NCBI GenBank assembly: GCA_950022655.1
Contig: OX465580.1
Coordinates: forward strand, 96,366,797-96,430,796
From: Alentia gelatinosa
Taxonomy: Eukaryota; Annelida; Polychaeta; Phyllodocida; Polynoidae
DNA length: 64,000 bases
Direction: 5' to 3'
A program made the position numbers and the translations under genes. Numbering within the stretch: position 1 is the stretch's first letter; each line of letters starts with the position of its first letter. The notes beneath the pieces were generated by a model, which worked only from the letters and a program-made list of their open reading frames with translations, was not told the DNA's origin and searched no databases. Shown piece by piece: positions 19,599 through 30,463 of this stretch.

Positions 19599-19947
19599 TC
19601 TTACAATTTTTAAAGATCTGAACAAGATGCACTAAAGCATATTTAATATGTCAACATCACTAAGAAGTTGTTATTGCCTCATAGAATGACCTGTACAGTT
19701 TCCAATCATACTATAAATAGCCTAAAACAGATTTGTCCAAAGCGACTCAATTTTCCACCTCAGAAGAACTATCACAGTATAACATAACCCTGATGAAGAC
19801 ACTGTAAGTGTCGAGACTTAGGTTCTACCTATACTGTAACAACTTATGAACAATAAAGCCTAACCAAAACTAATCGGTGGACTAGTGGTTGTTTTGTGTT
19901 CAACTCTCAATCACAGATTATGATATTGTATAAAATTTACAAGGATG

Positions 19948-19981
<34 letters not shown>

Positions 19982-20157
19982 GGGGGGGGGGGTTGCTTAG
20001 CTTATACCTAGTACAGAATGCTTCCGACACATTCCCACACAAAAGTAGCTCTAGTTAGAGGTAGAGTTGTCAACATCTCCGTTGATATTTGAACAATTTC
20101 AACCCAATCTTAAGGAAATACTAGCCCAAACTTACCCTTTCTAGAGGTTTTAACATT
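19008..20157. repeat. 1.15-kb LTR-like direct repeat, left copy
   Basis: Near-identical to 22697-23848, differing mainly in (TA)n, (GT)n and G-run lengths and a few bases. It contains on the plus strand a TATA box (TATAAATAG, 19712-19720) and, 140 bases on, a poly(A) signal (AATAAA, 19852-19857). Between them lies CTGATGA followed by a perfect 6-bp hairpin (GACACT-GTA-AGTGTC) and GAGAC. Its right 48 bases also encode the last codons of the minus-strand RT. The ends are not TG..CA, so it is not a textbook LTR. Confidence 0.85.
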
Positions 20158-21297
20158 AGATAATTCAATTCCTAAAAATGTGATTTCTTGTGTAGGACTT
20201 ACCACCTTGGGCCATGCTATACCGAATCCCAATGACCTCAGGAAATTGATCAAAATCCTGAGTTTTTCTTGACATTCTGCAAACGTGTTACCGATTATCA
20301 AAAAATCGTCAAGGTAACCAAAAACTCTATCTACCCCTCGACGTTCCATTGATCTCACAATGAACTCGGTCAATTGGGTAAAAATATAAGGAGCACATTT
20401 GAGACCGAATACCAATCGGTTTGACTCAAAATACAAAGTTTTACCATCATCAGATTCCCATTGAAAACCTTGAAAACGTCGATGATCAGGATTAACTGGA
20501 ATACTACAATACGCTTCTTGAATGTCGAGAACTGCAAAATAACAACCTTCAGAAATATTATTCATAACTGTATCCATATGAAGATATTTGAATTTAGAAC
20601 AAACCTTGTCCATAAAATTATTAATACTATCGTCCAGCGGCCTTTTACAATCTGTAATAGGTCTAAGTTTACCAGACGATTTTTTCACTGCTCCCAGCGA
20701 GTGAATACATTGGGGAGGATCTGAAACAACAGTAATTTTTTCTTTAATTAATTCTTGAGCAATAGTATCGTTCATTTGATTACGGTATTCACTAGAATAA
20801 ATACTATTATAATTATAAGAAAAATAGGAACCTTTGAAAGTTGAATCTACAATAGAAAAACCATCTCTGGCTCCCAGAAATATATAGTCCGCATTAATAT
20901 CAAAAGTTTTTGAATAACATTCATCATAAAAACGGCAAATATTCAGTTGGTTTCTTCTTCCTGCAATGAAATGATTATTATCGCATCTCTCACCACAAGG
21001 GCGAACGAAGGGTCTAGACGTATCTACTTCAGGATCATTGTCTCCATTTAAAGCTGTAGTATCTAATGAAAAATCAACATGTGTCGTTGTTTCATCCGAT
21101 CCACTCGTGCAGGCAAAAAAACCAGTACTATTAGACAAATTAACTAATTTTTCATTAGAAGAAAATTCTATCTGATCCTGTACGGCAGCAGGAACAACCT
21201 CTGCGCAGGAAACAAGCGGCAGTCCACGCGATGATATTTCATCGCCCACCATCGAATTAGAGTCGATACAGGCCGTGCTAATGTTATTTCCGTACAC
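20110..21297 (-). CDS. truncated reverse transcriptase
   Basis: 395 residues. RT motifs run in order: LRPITDCKRPLDDSINNF, YFAVLDIQEAYCSIPV (motif A), VFGLKCAPYIFTQL (motif B), the YLDD box at about residues 328-331 and ITFLGIEL. The frame then ends after 16 more residues encoded inside the direct repeat; RNase H is missing. The first ~150 residues are acidic, Ser/Thr/Asn-rich and without a recognised domain. It lies 57 bases after the gag-like ORF on the same strand. The YLDD type with 'FGL..AP' is nearest to DIRS/Ngaro and Ty3-like RTs. Confidence 0.75.
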   Translation of the reverse strand: MYGNNISTACIDSNSMVGDEISSRGLPLVSCAEVVPAAVQDQIEFSSNEKLVNLSNSTGFFACTSGSDETTTHVDFSLDTTALNGDNDPEVDTSRPFVRPCGERCDNNHFIAGRRNQLNICRFYDECYSKTFDINADYIFLGARDGFSIVDSTFKGSYFSYNYNSIYSSEYRNQMNDTIAQELIKEKITVVSDPPQCIHSLGAVKKSSGKLRPITDCKRPLDDSINNFMDKVCSKFKYLHMDTVMNNISEGCYFAVLDIQEAYCSIPVNPDHRRFQGFQWESDDGKTLYFESNRLVFGLKCAPYIFTQLTEFIVRSMERRGVDRVFGYLDDFLIIGNTFAECQEKLRILINFLRSLGFGIAWPKVVSPTQEITFLGIELSNVKTSRKGKFGLVFP

Positions 21298-21354
21298 ATC
21301 GAGATAATTATATTTCCCCTTATTTGCAATTCGTTCAGGGGAAAAAACCTTATC

Positions 21355-22440
21355 CTATTTAGGATCTATTTTGTCGTTTGATTTATCCTTTGAGCCCTTT
21401 TTGCACGACTGGACCAGATGACCCAGGCCACAATAAGAACACTCATGTCGATAAAGACAGTTAGGGAAAACACAACCCTTGGAGGTATTGAACTTCCAGC
21501 AAATCCCTTCGTTTTTACCTTCTTGACGCTTATTGGTTGATTTCTTTTCAACCTTGTCTTGGAATTCTTTTAACTTTTTCGAAAGATTAACAAAAGCGAA
21601 AGTTGTCTCATAATTAAGGAACTTTTCTGTTAAAAAGGAATCACCATAGCCGAAACCCTCCATGCCCAAACTGTCTGCTTTTTCACGCATTGCCAAATCA
21701 TACTCCACGAGGGATTTACCCGTATGGGTAGGTTTGCGGTCAATTAGATACGAGATATGATCTGCTAAACCTTCTGTATTTAAACCCTGTGAAGACAAAG
21801 TTCTCAATAGTCCCATATTTGCGCTGAGGATTTGGTCAAAAGTTGGATTATCGCAACTAGGAGGTAGAAAAGGAGTAAGTGAAAAGAATTTTGACTTACG
21901 TTTTACTTTCTCTGTACAGGCATGAGTGCCTGTGCAATTTGGTGCATTTCCTTGCACGTGCGGTGGAAGAAATATTCTTGCATTAGGATAAACAGGTCTT
22001 AAACTAGGGTTTGTTTGTAACCCCCGAGGTAATGAAGCTTGACCGACAATTTCATGGGTGAATGCGCTTGGCATTGCACTATCGCTACCACGTGGCACCC
22101 TTTCAGACTGGCCGGCACCTTCCTCGGTACTATTTCTCAACTCAAAGTCTCGAAAACTGGAACATAATACCTGTATATCAGACTTAATAGAGGAGACCTC
22201 CTTCTTTAGTTTGTTATGTTCTAACAAAAGGTTACTCACCCAAGGGGGCTTTTGCCACGGGGATCCGCCACCGCTTTCTGCCCTATCTCCAACCGCTCCC
22301 AATTCCTCCTCTGTGTTCTGTGTTGAAGTCTGCTGTAACTCTTTGAATTTACAGGTAGGACAGCCTTCTCTATGTGACCGACCATCGTAGTCCAAGCCAC
22401 AAGTGTCACACTTGCGCATGGTAACCAAAAGGTATACCAA
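21355..22440 (-). CDS. gag: Gag-like protein with zinc motifs
   Basis: 361 residues, or 354 if the second Met (MRKCDTCG) is the start. An N-terminal CDTCG...CPTC pair forms a small zinc ribbon. A basic-to-helical middle follows. The C-terminus has CWKFNTSKGCVFPNC, then RHECSYCGLGHLVQSC, a CCCH-like finger joined to a CxxC...HxxxC knuckle. This arrangement is typical of nucleocapsid regions in DIRS/Ngaro-like elements. It precedes the RT on the same strand. Confidence 0.7.
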   Translation of the reverse strand: MVYLLVTMRKCDTCGLDYDGRSHREGCPTCKFKELQQTSTQNTEEELGAVGDRAESGGGSPWQKPPWVSNLLLEHNKLKKEVSSIKSDIQVLCSSFRDFELRNSTEEGAGQSERVPRGSDSAMPSAFTHEIVGQASLPRGLQTNPSLRPVYPNARIFLPPHVQGNAPNCTGTHACTEKVKRKSKFFSLTPFLPPSCDNPTFDQILSANMGLLRTLSSQGLNTEGLADHISYLIDRKPTHTGKSLVEYDLAMREKADSLGMEGFGYGDSFLTEKFLNYETTFAFVNLSKKLKEFQDKVEKKSTNKRQEGKNEGICWKFNTSKGCVFPNCLYRHECSYCGLGHLVQSCKKGSKDKSNDKIDPK

Positions 22441-22696
22441 AAACGGACAAAAGTCACTGAAAAGTCGACCAAAGTCGAGAAAAAAATCTGAAGCGTGGTG
22501 GGCCGGCGGTGACGGATCCCTGTAGAGTGAGGTCGATCCCTGGTCCTGCTCGTCCTTTTATGGTCTTGTATCCAATGCCCTCTGGTGTCAGGTTTCTGAG
22601 TTGTTGGTCCCTGGTCCATGAGCGCCGTGGTCCCCTGGTGAGATTTTACTGGACTACTATTTTATATGTCCATAAAGACTAGTCTTTATGATCCAC
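22441..22696 (-). other. element leader between direct repeat and gag
   Basis: Non-coding leader of the element, read leftward. It contains the 20-bp perfect palindrome CATAAAGACTAGTCTTTATG (22670-22689) close to the inner edge of the right repeat. Confidence 0.6.
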
Positions 22697-23250
22697 ATAA
22701 TATCATAAGATTAGATTAAGAAAGGTGCGCGTGTGTGTGCGGGGAGGTGGGTGCATAGCTTTTGTCTGGTCTGGTCAGTGAACTATGAATAGTTTCGATT
22801 ATGATTACTAAAAAAAACTGGTAATGAGCATTAGTATCCAATTCCAATACTTAATGCCAGAGGTACCAAAAGCACGAGTGGGCCCTCTGAGTGTTGAGTG
22901 TTGAGTCTTACGATTCATTTGTCTTGTATTTGGATCTTACGTTCCAGACATTGTAAAGATATGCATGTCAGGGTCAGGTTCCGATCCATCAATAATTAAG
23001 TTTTTGAGTGCGCATCTATAGATTATGATATGCTACATATCATATAAAAAATTAACCAATCCGTAGGCCACGACATGCGGACTGAGATGATCATCCAGGG
23101 ATACTTGCCACGTCCCAGGAAATGAACTCTGACTACTATCTATAACTGACAATCATACATGTATGCAATTAAATAAAGATTCCTGATCACCGTACCATGA
23201 ACTAACTATAGAAGAACACTATATTACTATTTAATCAATCGAAGATCTCT

Positions 23251-23293
<43 letters not shown>

Positions 23294-23848
23294 TCTTACA
23301 ATTTTTAAAGATCTGAACAAGATGCACTAAAGCATATTTAATATGTCAACATCACTAAGAAGTTGTTATTGCCTCATAGAATGACCTGTACAGTTTCCAA
23401 TCATACTATAAATAGCCTAAAACAGATTTGTCCAAAGCGACTCAATTTTCCACCTCAGAAGAACTATCACAGTATAACATAACCCTGATGAAGACACTGT
23501 AAGTGTCGAGACTTAGGTTCTACCTATACTGTAACAACTTATGAACAATAAAGCCTAACCAAAACTAATCGGTGGACTAGTGGTTGTTTTGTGTTCAACT
23601 CTCAATCACAGATTATGATATTGTATAAAATTTACAAGGATGCATGTGTGTGTGTGTGTGTGTGTGTGTGTGGGGGGGGGGGGTTGCTTAGCTTATACCT
23701 AGTACAGAATGCTTCCGACACATTCCCACACAAAAGTAGCTCTAGTTAGAGGTAGAGTTGTCAACATCTCCGTTGATATTTGAACAATTTCAACCCAATC
23801 TTAAGGAAATACTAGCCCAAACTTACCCTTTCTAGAGGTTTTAACATT
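22697..23848. repeat. 1.15-kb LTR-like direct repeat, right copy
   Basis: Matches 19008-20157, including the plus-strand TATAAATAG (about 23407) and AATAAA (about 23547). It ends at TTTTAACATT; beyond it the sequence differs from the left copy. Confidence 0.85.
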
Positions 23849-24155
23849 TTAGGATGATTAAGATATTGTTACATACATACAAAAATGATACATTATTACG
23901 TAACTACTGTTCATATTAATTATCACATATTGATCAAGATATAATGTACCTTAACAGCCGGTACTGTTCCTTCTATGATGGATCCATATGCATTAGTTAT
24001 GTAATTTTTATATAAAAATGATTGTGATGTCATGTACATGTGCTTGTTGAGTCTCTGTATTCTTTTCTATATTTGTCTATGCTGATATCCCGCCTTTCCG
24101 TCGGAATATACATGAGTTTCAAGGATACCTGCATGGGGCCTCTTTAATAGACTAG

Positions 24156-24800
24156 GGGCCTGTTTCATAAATTTTGAACGATCATCTAAAAGATCGTATA
24201 ATGATCGTAGGGCTGATATCGTTGCATAAATGGGTTAGGCCGTATATGTACGACCTTCGTACGATATGATCGAATGAGAATGGCAAATATTGTTACATAA
24301 ACATTGACATCATGCAAATTGTCTTATATCGTCCAAAATCGTCCTAACATACGACACCTCTGGAGGGTGTCGTGGCTGTTGATTCATGTATTTATTTCAT
24401 TTATTCAGATCTAAAATTAAGATAAGGCTTTATTTATGTTAAGATACACAGCTTTTATAAAAGGAATCCTTGAAAAATTACTAAAATATACTGAAATAGC
24501 TAAGGCTCAAATTTGTGCTGTTAGTTGAATTCTAGTAGGCTGATCGTTAAGACTGGAACCCAAAAGGTCGTAAGCAGTGTGCATGGATGGGAGGAGGGGT
24601 GCAAAGCTTCAACATGGTAGATCTATGATCCCTTGCGATGTATGTCAAAGATACGATCATTTGTAAGAACGATTCATGTGTTTCCCTACGATCGGCTATA
24701 TGTAACCAAATTGGACGACCATCGTCCACGAGGTCGTACATCGTTGGATGGATCTTATCGTACAATGGTCGTATCATTCAAAATTTATGAAACAGGGCCC
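24156..24800. mobile_element. 645-bp MITE with 23-28 bp TIRs
   Basis: Starts GGGCCTGTTTCATAAATTTT and ends with its inverted copy AAAATTTATGAAACAGGGCC. The interior is crowded with GATCGTA/TACGATC words and has no transposase ORF. The open frames across its right part are composition artefacts. Confidence 0.8.
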
Positions 24801-25320
24801 AGGATCGTAAATAAAGACCCTTTTCTGAAGATCGTACAAGGACTATCGTTTAATAACATTTAAGCCTGCTCACTAAGAGCTGAATCCCAACGAAGGCTTT
24901 ATCCTGAGACTATGTGCCGGGGTGTTCTATCGTGCGAACCTAATCGAACGGATCCCCATTGAAACTGGAATTATCTTCTGCTGTGAGGATTTTGTACCGT
25001 TGGAAGAATTTCATGAGACAAGGCGTCGAGATTTTGAGTACATGTGTCTCTCCCCATGGGAATTCTGCTTTACGGCAAATTTAAGTGAACTCACCGTTTT
25101 CCGCATCTTTATCATTTGAATCAGACCGTTCACTCAGAAGAACAGAAGAAGCATGTTACTCTCCACCCCGCCCCCCGCCTCCATCGCCACACGCCACATG
25201 TATCCTGACATGCGTGTTAATTATAAATATATACCTGTGATGTCTGCCAATCACTAGTTTTGTGTGGGCGAGGTTCCGAGTTACAATGATGCAATCATTA
25301 CACGGTCTGGATGGTGCTGG
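24801..25320. other. upstream region of the cytokine-like gene
   Basis: No repeat recognised. One plus-strand frame stays open from about 24866 to 25119, ending 0.2 kb before the TATA box; it has no recognised similarity and no supporting splice sites, so I do not call it. A GGGAATTCTG word at 25058-25067 resembles an NF-kB half-site, weakly. Confidence 0.3.
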
Positions 25321-25325
25321 GTATG

Positions 25326-25360
25326 TATAAAAGAGGAATTCTCGGTGTACTGCTCATCCA
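25326..25360 (+). promoter_or_regulatory. TATA/Inr core promoter of the cytokine-like gene
   Basis: TATAAAAG at 25326-25333 lies 30 bases upstream of the A in a good initiator (TCATCC, A at 25356). The first ATG with an immediate splice donor follows at 25424, giving a 5' UTR of about 68 bases. Spacing and order are those of a focused RNA polymerase II promoter. Confidence 0.6.
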
Positions 25361-25423
25361 TTCACGAGTATGAGCTGCAGGTGAACACTTCAACAGCTTA
25401 TATCAGACTCTCTCTTTTGCAGA

Positions 25424-25436
25424 ATGGGCGAACAAG
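25424..25436 (+). CDS. cytokine-like gene, exon 1 (coding part)
   Basis: Encodes MGEQ plus the first base of the next codon (phase 1), then donor AAG|GTGAGT. A minute first coding exon ending in phase 1 is typical of the IL-6/G-CSF/GH group. The acidic residues are unusual for a signal-peptide N-region, so translation might instead begin at Met7/Met8 in exon 2. Confidence 0.5.
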
Positions 25437-28400
25437 GTGAGTGTCTAATTCTTCTATTGATTCATTGGCAAATTGGTAATTTCAGCGATAACGCTCTTTG
25501 CAGATGAATTTCTACTTTTTTTGTAACAAGTTTTTATTTCTCTTTTTAAGTATACATAGTTCTCCGTTTCCGTTTCGTTGTTCTTACATTTTACAATACA
25601 ACAAGTCATAGTGGTCATTTCGTTTGCTCCCGTAATTTTTTGGTTTGCTACATAATCTCAATCGGTTTTGCCCAAACTCATGGCATATTGCCAGTGGCTA
25701 TGGATCTCGATGCAGTTCCTTGTTAGTCTTGTTGGAATTGCACAAACCCATGCATCCCAGAGACGATATAATATATCGCCACCCATGTGGCTGTCGTTAT
25801 CTTGGATGAAAACGTAGATTCAGTTCGTTCAAGCTAATGGGAAATGGTTGTATACCAAATGAAAAAGCCTTGAGCGGAACCTATCTTCATGGAATCATAT
25901 TCAAACTACTAAGGACTGGAGCAAAAATGGGAAAGAATATTAAAATATAAGACTCGCAATACAAAAGGAAAACTCAAACCAAGCAAAGAAAAAATTTAAT
26001 ACAGTTTGATGCATTCTACCTTTCAGATGATTTTGTATTATTTCTAAAAGTATATTTGGAGAGGCCAAAATAACAACGTTTTTTTCATGGTTTACACTAT
26101 CAGAGGCCTTTTTAAAGTCGATACAAACATATGCAATCCTTTCATCATCTGTGTTTTGAACCAAATTCTATTTATGAGAAGATAGCTTCATTATGTGTTA
26201 GCATATTTACATCTACTAATTGGTCTGATACCTGCATAATATCAATATTTATACCATTAGGTTCAGACCCAACCATACCTCCGACTCCCGCAAAATGTTT
26301 ATTCAGCTCGTTAGATACGCCGTCACCTGTCTGGCCTTCCATTGTCGAGAAAATATGTTTGTGGTCTTTAGATGGACTCTAAATCGTATTTACACATCTC
26401 TGAAATGTTTTGGACCGTGTTGATTCACAGCTAGATTATTCCGACCAGAACCATCCTTTTTTCCCTTTTTTTAATCTTTTTGGATTTTGTCGGACTTACA
26501 TTGTCAATTTCTGTTTTCAAATTTTTAACGAAAGTTAAACATTGATTAGAAAAACCTTCCTCAGTTTACACTATGTAAAATATTTATTATCTCACATGCA
26601 GCTTCATTGTTTAATCTTTTATAGTTCTTGATCTTATTTTTCTTTCGAAGTCATCTTTTTTTTTTCCTAATACAAAATAAGGTCACATAATCAAAAAAAT
26701 AACAATTCAAGTTTCCCGGGTCAGTTAGAAATTCGGAATTTTTGTAAATATGGTTTCCCCCTCTTTTCAACTAATGTCAATCCAGTATCCACGGAAAGGT
26801 CTTCAAGACCTTATACACTTGACAGTTAAATATGTTTTAACATTCACACCTATAAATCTCTTAACACCCAATATTCATAGTTGCTAAATTGAATTGAGAA
26901 AAAAACTGTCTTTCTAAAATCTGAAAAAAGAAATTGAGTGATAAAATTTCCAACCAGAGTTTTCTGTGTGTAGTACTAATAAATCTGTGTGCCTGATGGA
27001 TTGCTGGTGGGTTATCTACAGACGAATGGTTTAAATCTTCACCATTGTGACAGCTTTTCAAATTATACTGCTCATCATTGTTAGAATATCCTTATGCTAC
27101 GTTCACACCCTCACCCTGACAGTCCCGGCACCGGTTTTTGCTCAAACCGTAAAGCCTGTGACCCACTGTGCGACATATCTCCCTGCGATATTGGGACTCC
27201 CCAAAATCGCACGGAGGGAGAGTTTATCGCACGGGTCGTTGACTTCCACAGTGGAGTGTACTCAGTGGGGGCGGTACAGGAATCTCACACGTTTTCTGGT
27301 CCACTGTGCGATTTTCCCCTGCAGTTTATCGCAAAGCAAAACCTGTCTCTGCAATGATGGACTCTTTACAATCATAGGATTTTAAGATATTCCCTCCGTC
27401 TTTTTACTGGCGATGTAGTACTACCCAAGAGAATGTAGTTCCTAGCTGTGTAGTGTGCCTAGAAGTTTTCCTGCTAGATTTGTAAATGATATTGATAACT
27501 TTATTTAAATTATTCTAGTGGCAACCTCTCAATGACTTTGGAAATTATATGATTAAATCATAATAGTTTTAGGATCTGAAGTAAACATTCAACTGTCATC
27601 CTCTGAACTGTGTGACAACATCTCTAATTTCTTCGTGGGTATCAGTCTCCACGTTGCCCCCAGGGGGGATTTGGAGTCTTGTGGTTTCAAATCATTACAG
27701 AATTCCCATCAGGTGTCATAAGATAACCTCTTAGGGCGCAATATACATTATCTTAAATATCTGTCGGTGTGTCTGAGATGTTCTGTTTAGTGGAAAACAC
27801 ACTGTACGATTTTGTTCCCACCAATTAACTCCCTTAATCGTATGGTAGTCTCAGGCGAATTTGCACTGGGCGTTGGTCATCATAGCTCAATTTATTGATG
27901 GGGTGGTGGTAATTTGTAGGAGTAAGTTCTGTCCACACTGGTCGACTGACTTGCAATTTTTCCAGCGATTTGAGGCTACCGATAAAGGTAGAGGACAAAA
28001 TCGCAGTGTATGGGGGCTAAATTGGCGAGCTGGGCTTAGTCTCTGTGTGGCAGCGTCATTTCTCCCCACCCAGCGACTAATAATGGGCAAAATTCAGTAG
28101 GCACCATGGGGGTATTTCTTAAACTCTGTTGTCGCTGATAATGGGAAGGAACAGGTTCCTTGATTTGTCTGTTCCGATTTCGGAACATTGCACTGCAATC
28201 GGCGACAAAGGTACATCTCCATGGGAGGCATTTTGAAATTTAGGCAAAGTTCTTGAGAGGGGTGCCACACTAACCGTCTCAATTTTTAGGCCTCGCCTGA
28301 GCTTACGATTATTCTTTTGTCACAGAGAAAGGAACATTCATGTTCCTAAATCGTACTTAGAAGGAAACCCATGAGATGAAAATAGCTTGGTCTCTACTCC

Positions 28401-30418
28401 ACCGAGTTTGTCTTCAGAGTAATTCACAACGCGAAGCTGAGTGAATTACTCTGAAGACGAACGAGGTGGAGTGCGGACCAAGCTATTTTCATCGAGTGGG
28501 TTTTTGATTTTATCTCACCCCGTATAACATCATTTATTGATCAAATGGATCACTAAATTAGCCATTGAGTGTTGGGTACACGAACCTTACGGCCGTGGAG
28601 TACGAGTTCCTAATGTTAAGCCTATGGAGAAAAATACCGGGGTGAGATAAAGCGCGTTATGGCCTTTTTATACAGAAGTGAGAGTATTCCGAATCTTGGT
28701 TTATTTGGTAGCGGTATCGTGTGGGAATAATTTTTTTTAAAAGGAATGTTTTCATTGCAGAGAAAATATCGGCGACTTAAGGTGAGTTAATGTTCCCGCA
28801 GGTCGCCGTGGATTCTGCCTGACGGTACGGGCCTGACAACTTACGTTGTGAGCCCGGTAGACTACAGAAGGTGAATTGCAGTGAATTGCAGCAGTCCTGG
28901 TAGGCTGTTGGTGCCATAAGGCCAACTACGGCATTTTTTTTTGCCGATGCAGTTCTGATGCAGTCCCAGTACGGTCCTAGTGCGGTCATGGTGTGCTTTC
29001 GGGGTACAAGTAACACAGAGATGCCTATATGTATATATATGATGTGGAATTTACTTATATTCCTTCCCATAATTCACTGTTCTAAAACAGAAGTGAATAG
29101 ATTTCAGAAAAAAAGACATTCTTGAAACATACATGTTCATAACCGTTTACAGTTGTTCACCATCTCCGGTGGTTTGCATGTACCTTATTCAATGTATTCT
29201 CTCACTGCGACTGTTGGAAGTTGAATGAATACCCAGGTGGACTACAGCCCCATAGGCGTAGTGCTAACCTGAGACCCTGGTATCCTGACCAGATGACTTA
29301 AAGACAAATGCGGGTAGGTATCGCACTGCCCCCTGTGTCTACTAAATTTAACACTGGTGCTGCCATCTGGTTTCATGAAAATATAGTAGTTTCCCATAGA
29401 CCCCATAGATAAGCAATTACCCTCTTCAGATTGACTTCCCATAGAAATTAGCATGGTGACATTTTTTTTTGCATTTTCTATTTGCTGATATATGGAACTT
29501 ATATTATCCAGAGCTATTTGCAAAAATCAATAGAATATAGAAATCATCCAACTACCAGCATTTGTTTTTAAGGAGAAGGACTGTGACGTACTTCGACGTA
29601 CGGCACTCCCGATTCATTAGACGATTATGGACTCATTAGCCTAGGGGAGGCTGTCGGGACAGCCTCCCCGGAGTTGTCGAGACGGGAGTGCTGGATTTTT
29701 TGACAGAACTAAAGTTTCCCGGCAGCTCCCCAGTAGCTCCGCGACAGCGCAGTCGACTTGCGATTTGAAATCCTGATGACTTAAGGTGGATAACGGCAGA
29801 CCCGACGGAGTACAGTCACGAGGAAAATTCACCACCGGGACTGTAGGAGTTATGGTGTAAACGTAGCATTATACATACCTTTGATTACTTTCAAGCAAGC
29901 CTTCATAGCCTACAAACTCTCTCCTCATCACTGAGGGTTGTATTGGTGCATTTAGAATTTTTTCTTGCCAAGAACTGATCAGTAATCCTAGAAATTTGTT
30001 TTCCACAGATTGCATGATGCTGGGTCTCATAGGCATTTTTCTCTTGCCTCTGCAAGTGTCATCCTTTTCTGTCTGGGATCGTGATGTTCCGCGGTGGGAA
30101 GCACCGTGTGCTGGGGACTCACCGAATAATGACGTGCCCAGTCCATCAAAAACCAGGCCTACTGCTCCAATCAACGTACAACATGAGGCTCTCTCAAGAC
30201 AAGCCCATTTCACTCGCCTGAGGTACCTGCACCCCCTTCAAAGGGCATTGGTAAGTGGACTGACCTGGGCATGATTGTAGAAATATGAGTACATTTGGTC
30301 AAAGAGTCAGCATGCTATCATCAACATACCAAATAAAAGCGATCACCACCCCCAAAAGACTCACTGTTGAGCTAGGGACAGAGAAGATGACGAGGCAAAC
30401 CTGGGAATAAATAACATC

Positions 30419-30463
<45 letters not shown>

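Larger units (their letters stand above)
19008..23848 (-). mobile_element. RT element with flanking 1.15-kb direct repeats, probably internally deleted
   Basis: Two almost identical direct repeats (19008-20157, 22697-23848) enclose a gag-like ORF and a truncated RT ORF, both on the minus strand. RT and gag resemble DIRS/Ngaro-type elements (FGL..AP, YLDD, CCCH-plus-knuckle Gag). There is no RNase H, integrase or recombinase: the RT runs directly into the left repeat just after the thumb motif FLGIEL. Repeat similarity implies recent insertion or recent duplication. The promoter and poly(A) signals in the repeats point in the opposite direction to the ORFs. Confidence 0.65.
25437..30008 (+). 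other. intron 1 of the cytokine-like gene
   Basis: 4.57 kb, GTGAGT...TTTTCCACAG. It holds a minus-strand LINE fragment (25950-26390) and a foldback MITE (28358-28649). It also holds a perfect 12-bp hairpin (GGGGAGGCTGTC-GG-GACAGCCTCCCC, 29644-29669). The rest is unassigned. Confidence 0.5.

Noticed and set aside
24866..25119. 83-codon plus-strand open frame just upstream of the cytokine-like promoter
   Set aside because: No ATG near its start, no good splice sites and no recognised motif; length is within what chance gives here.
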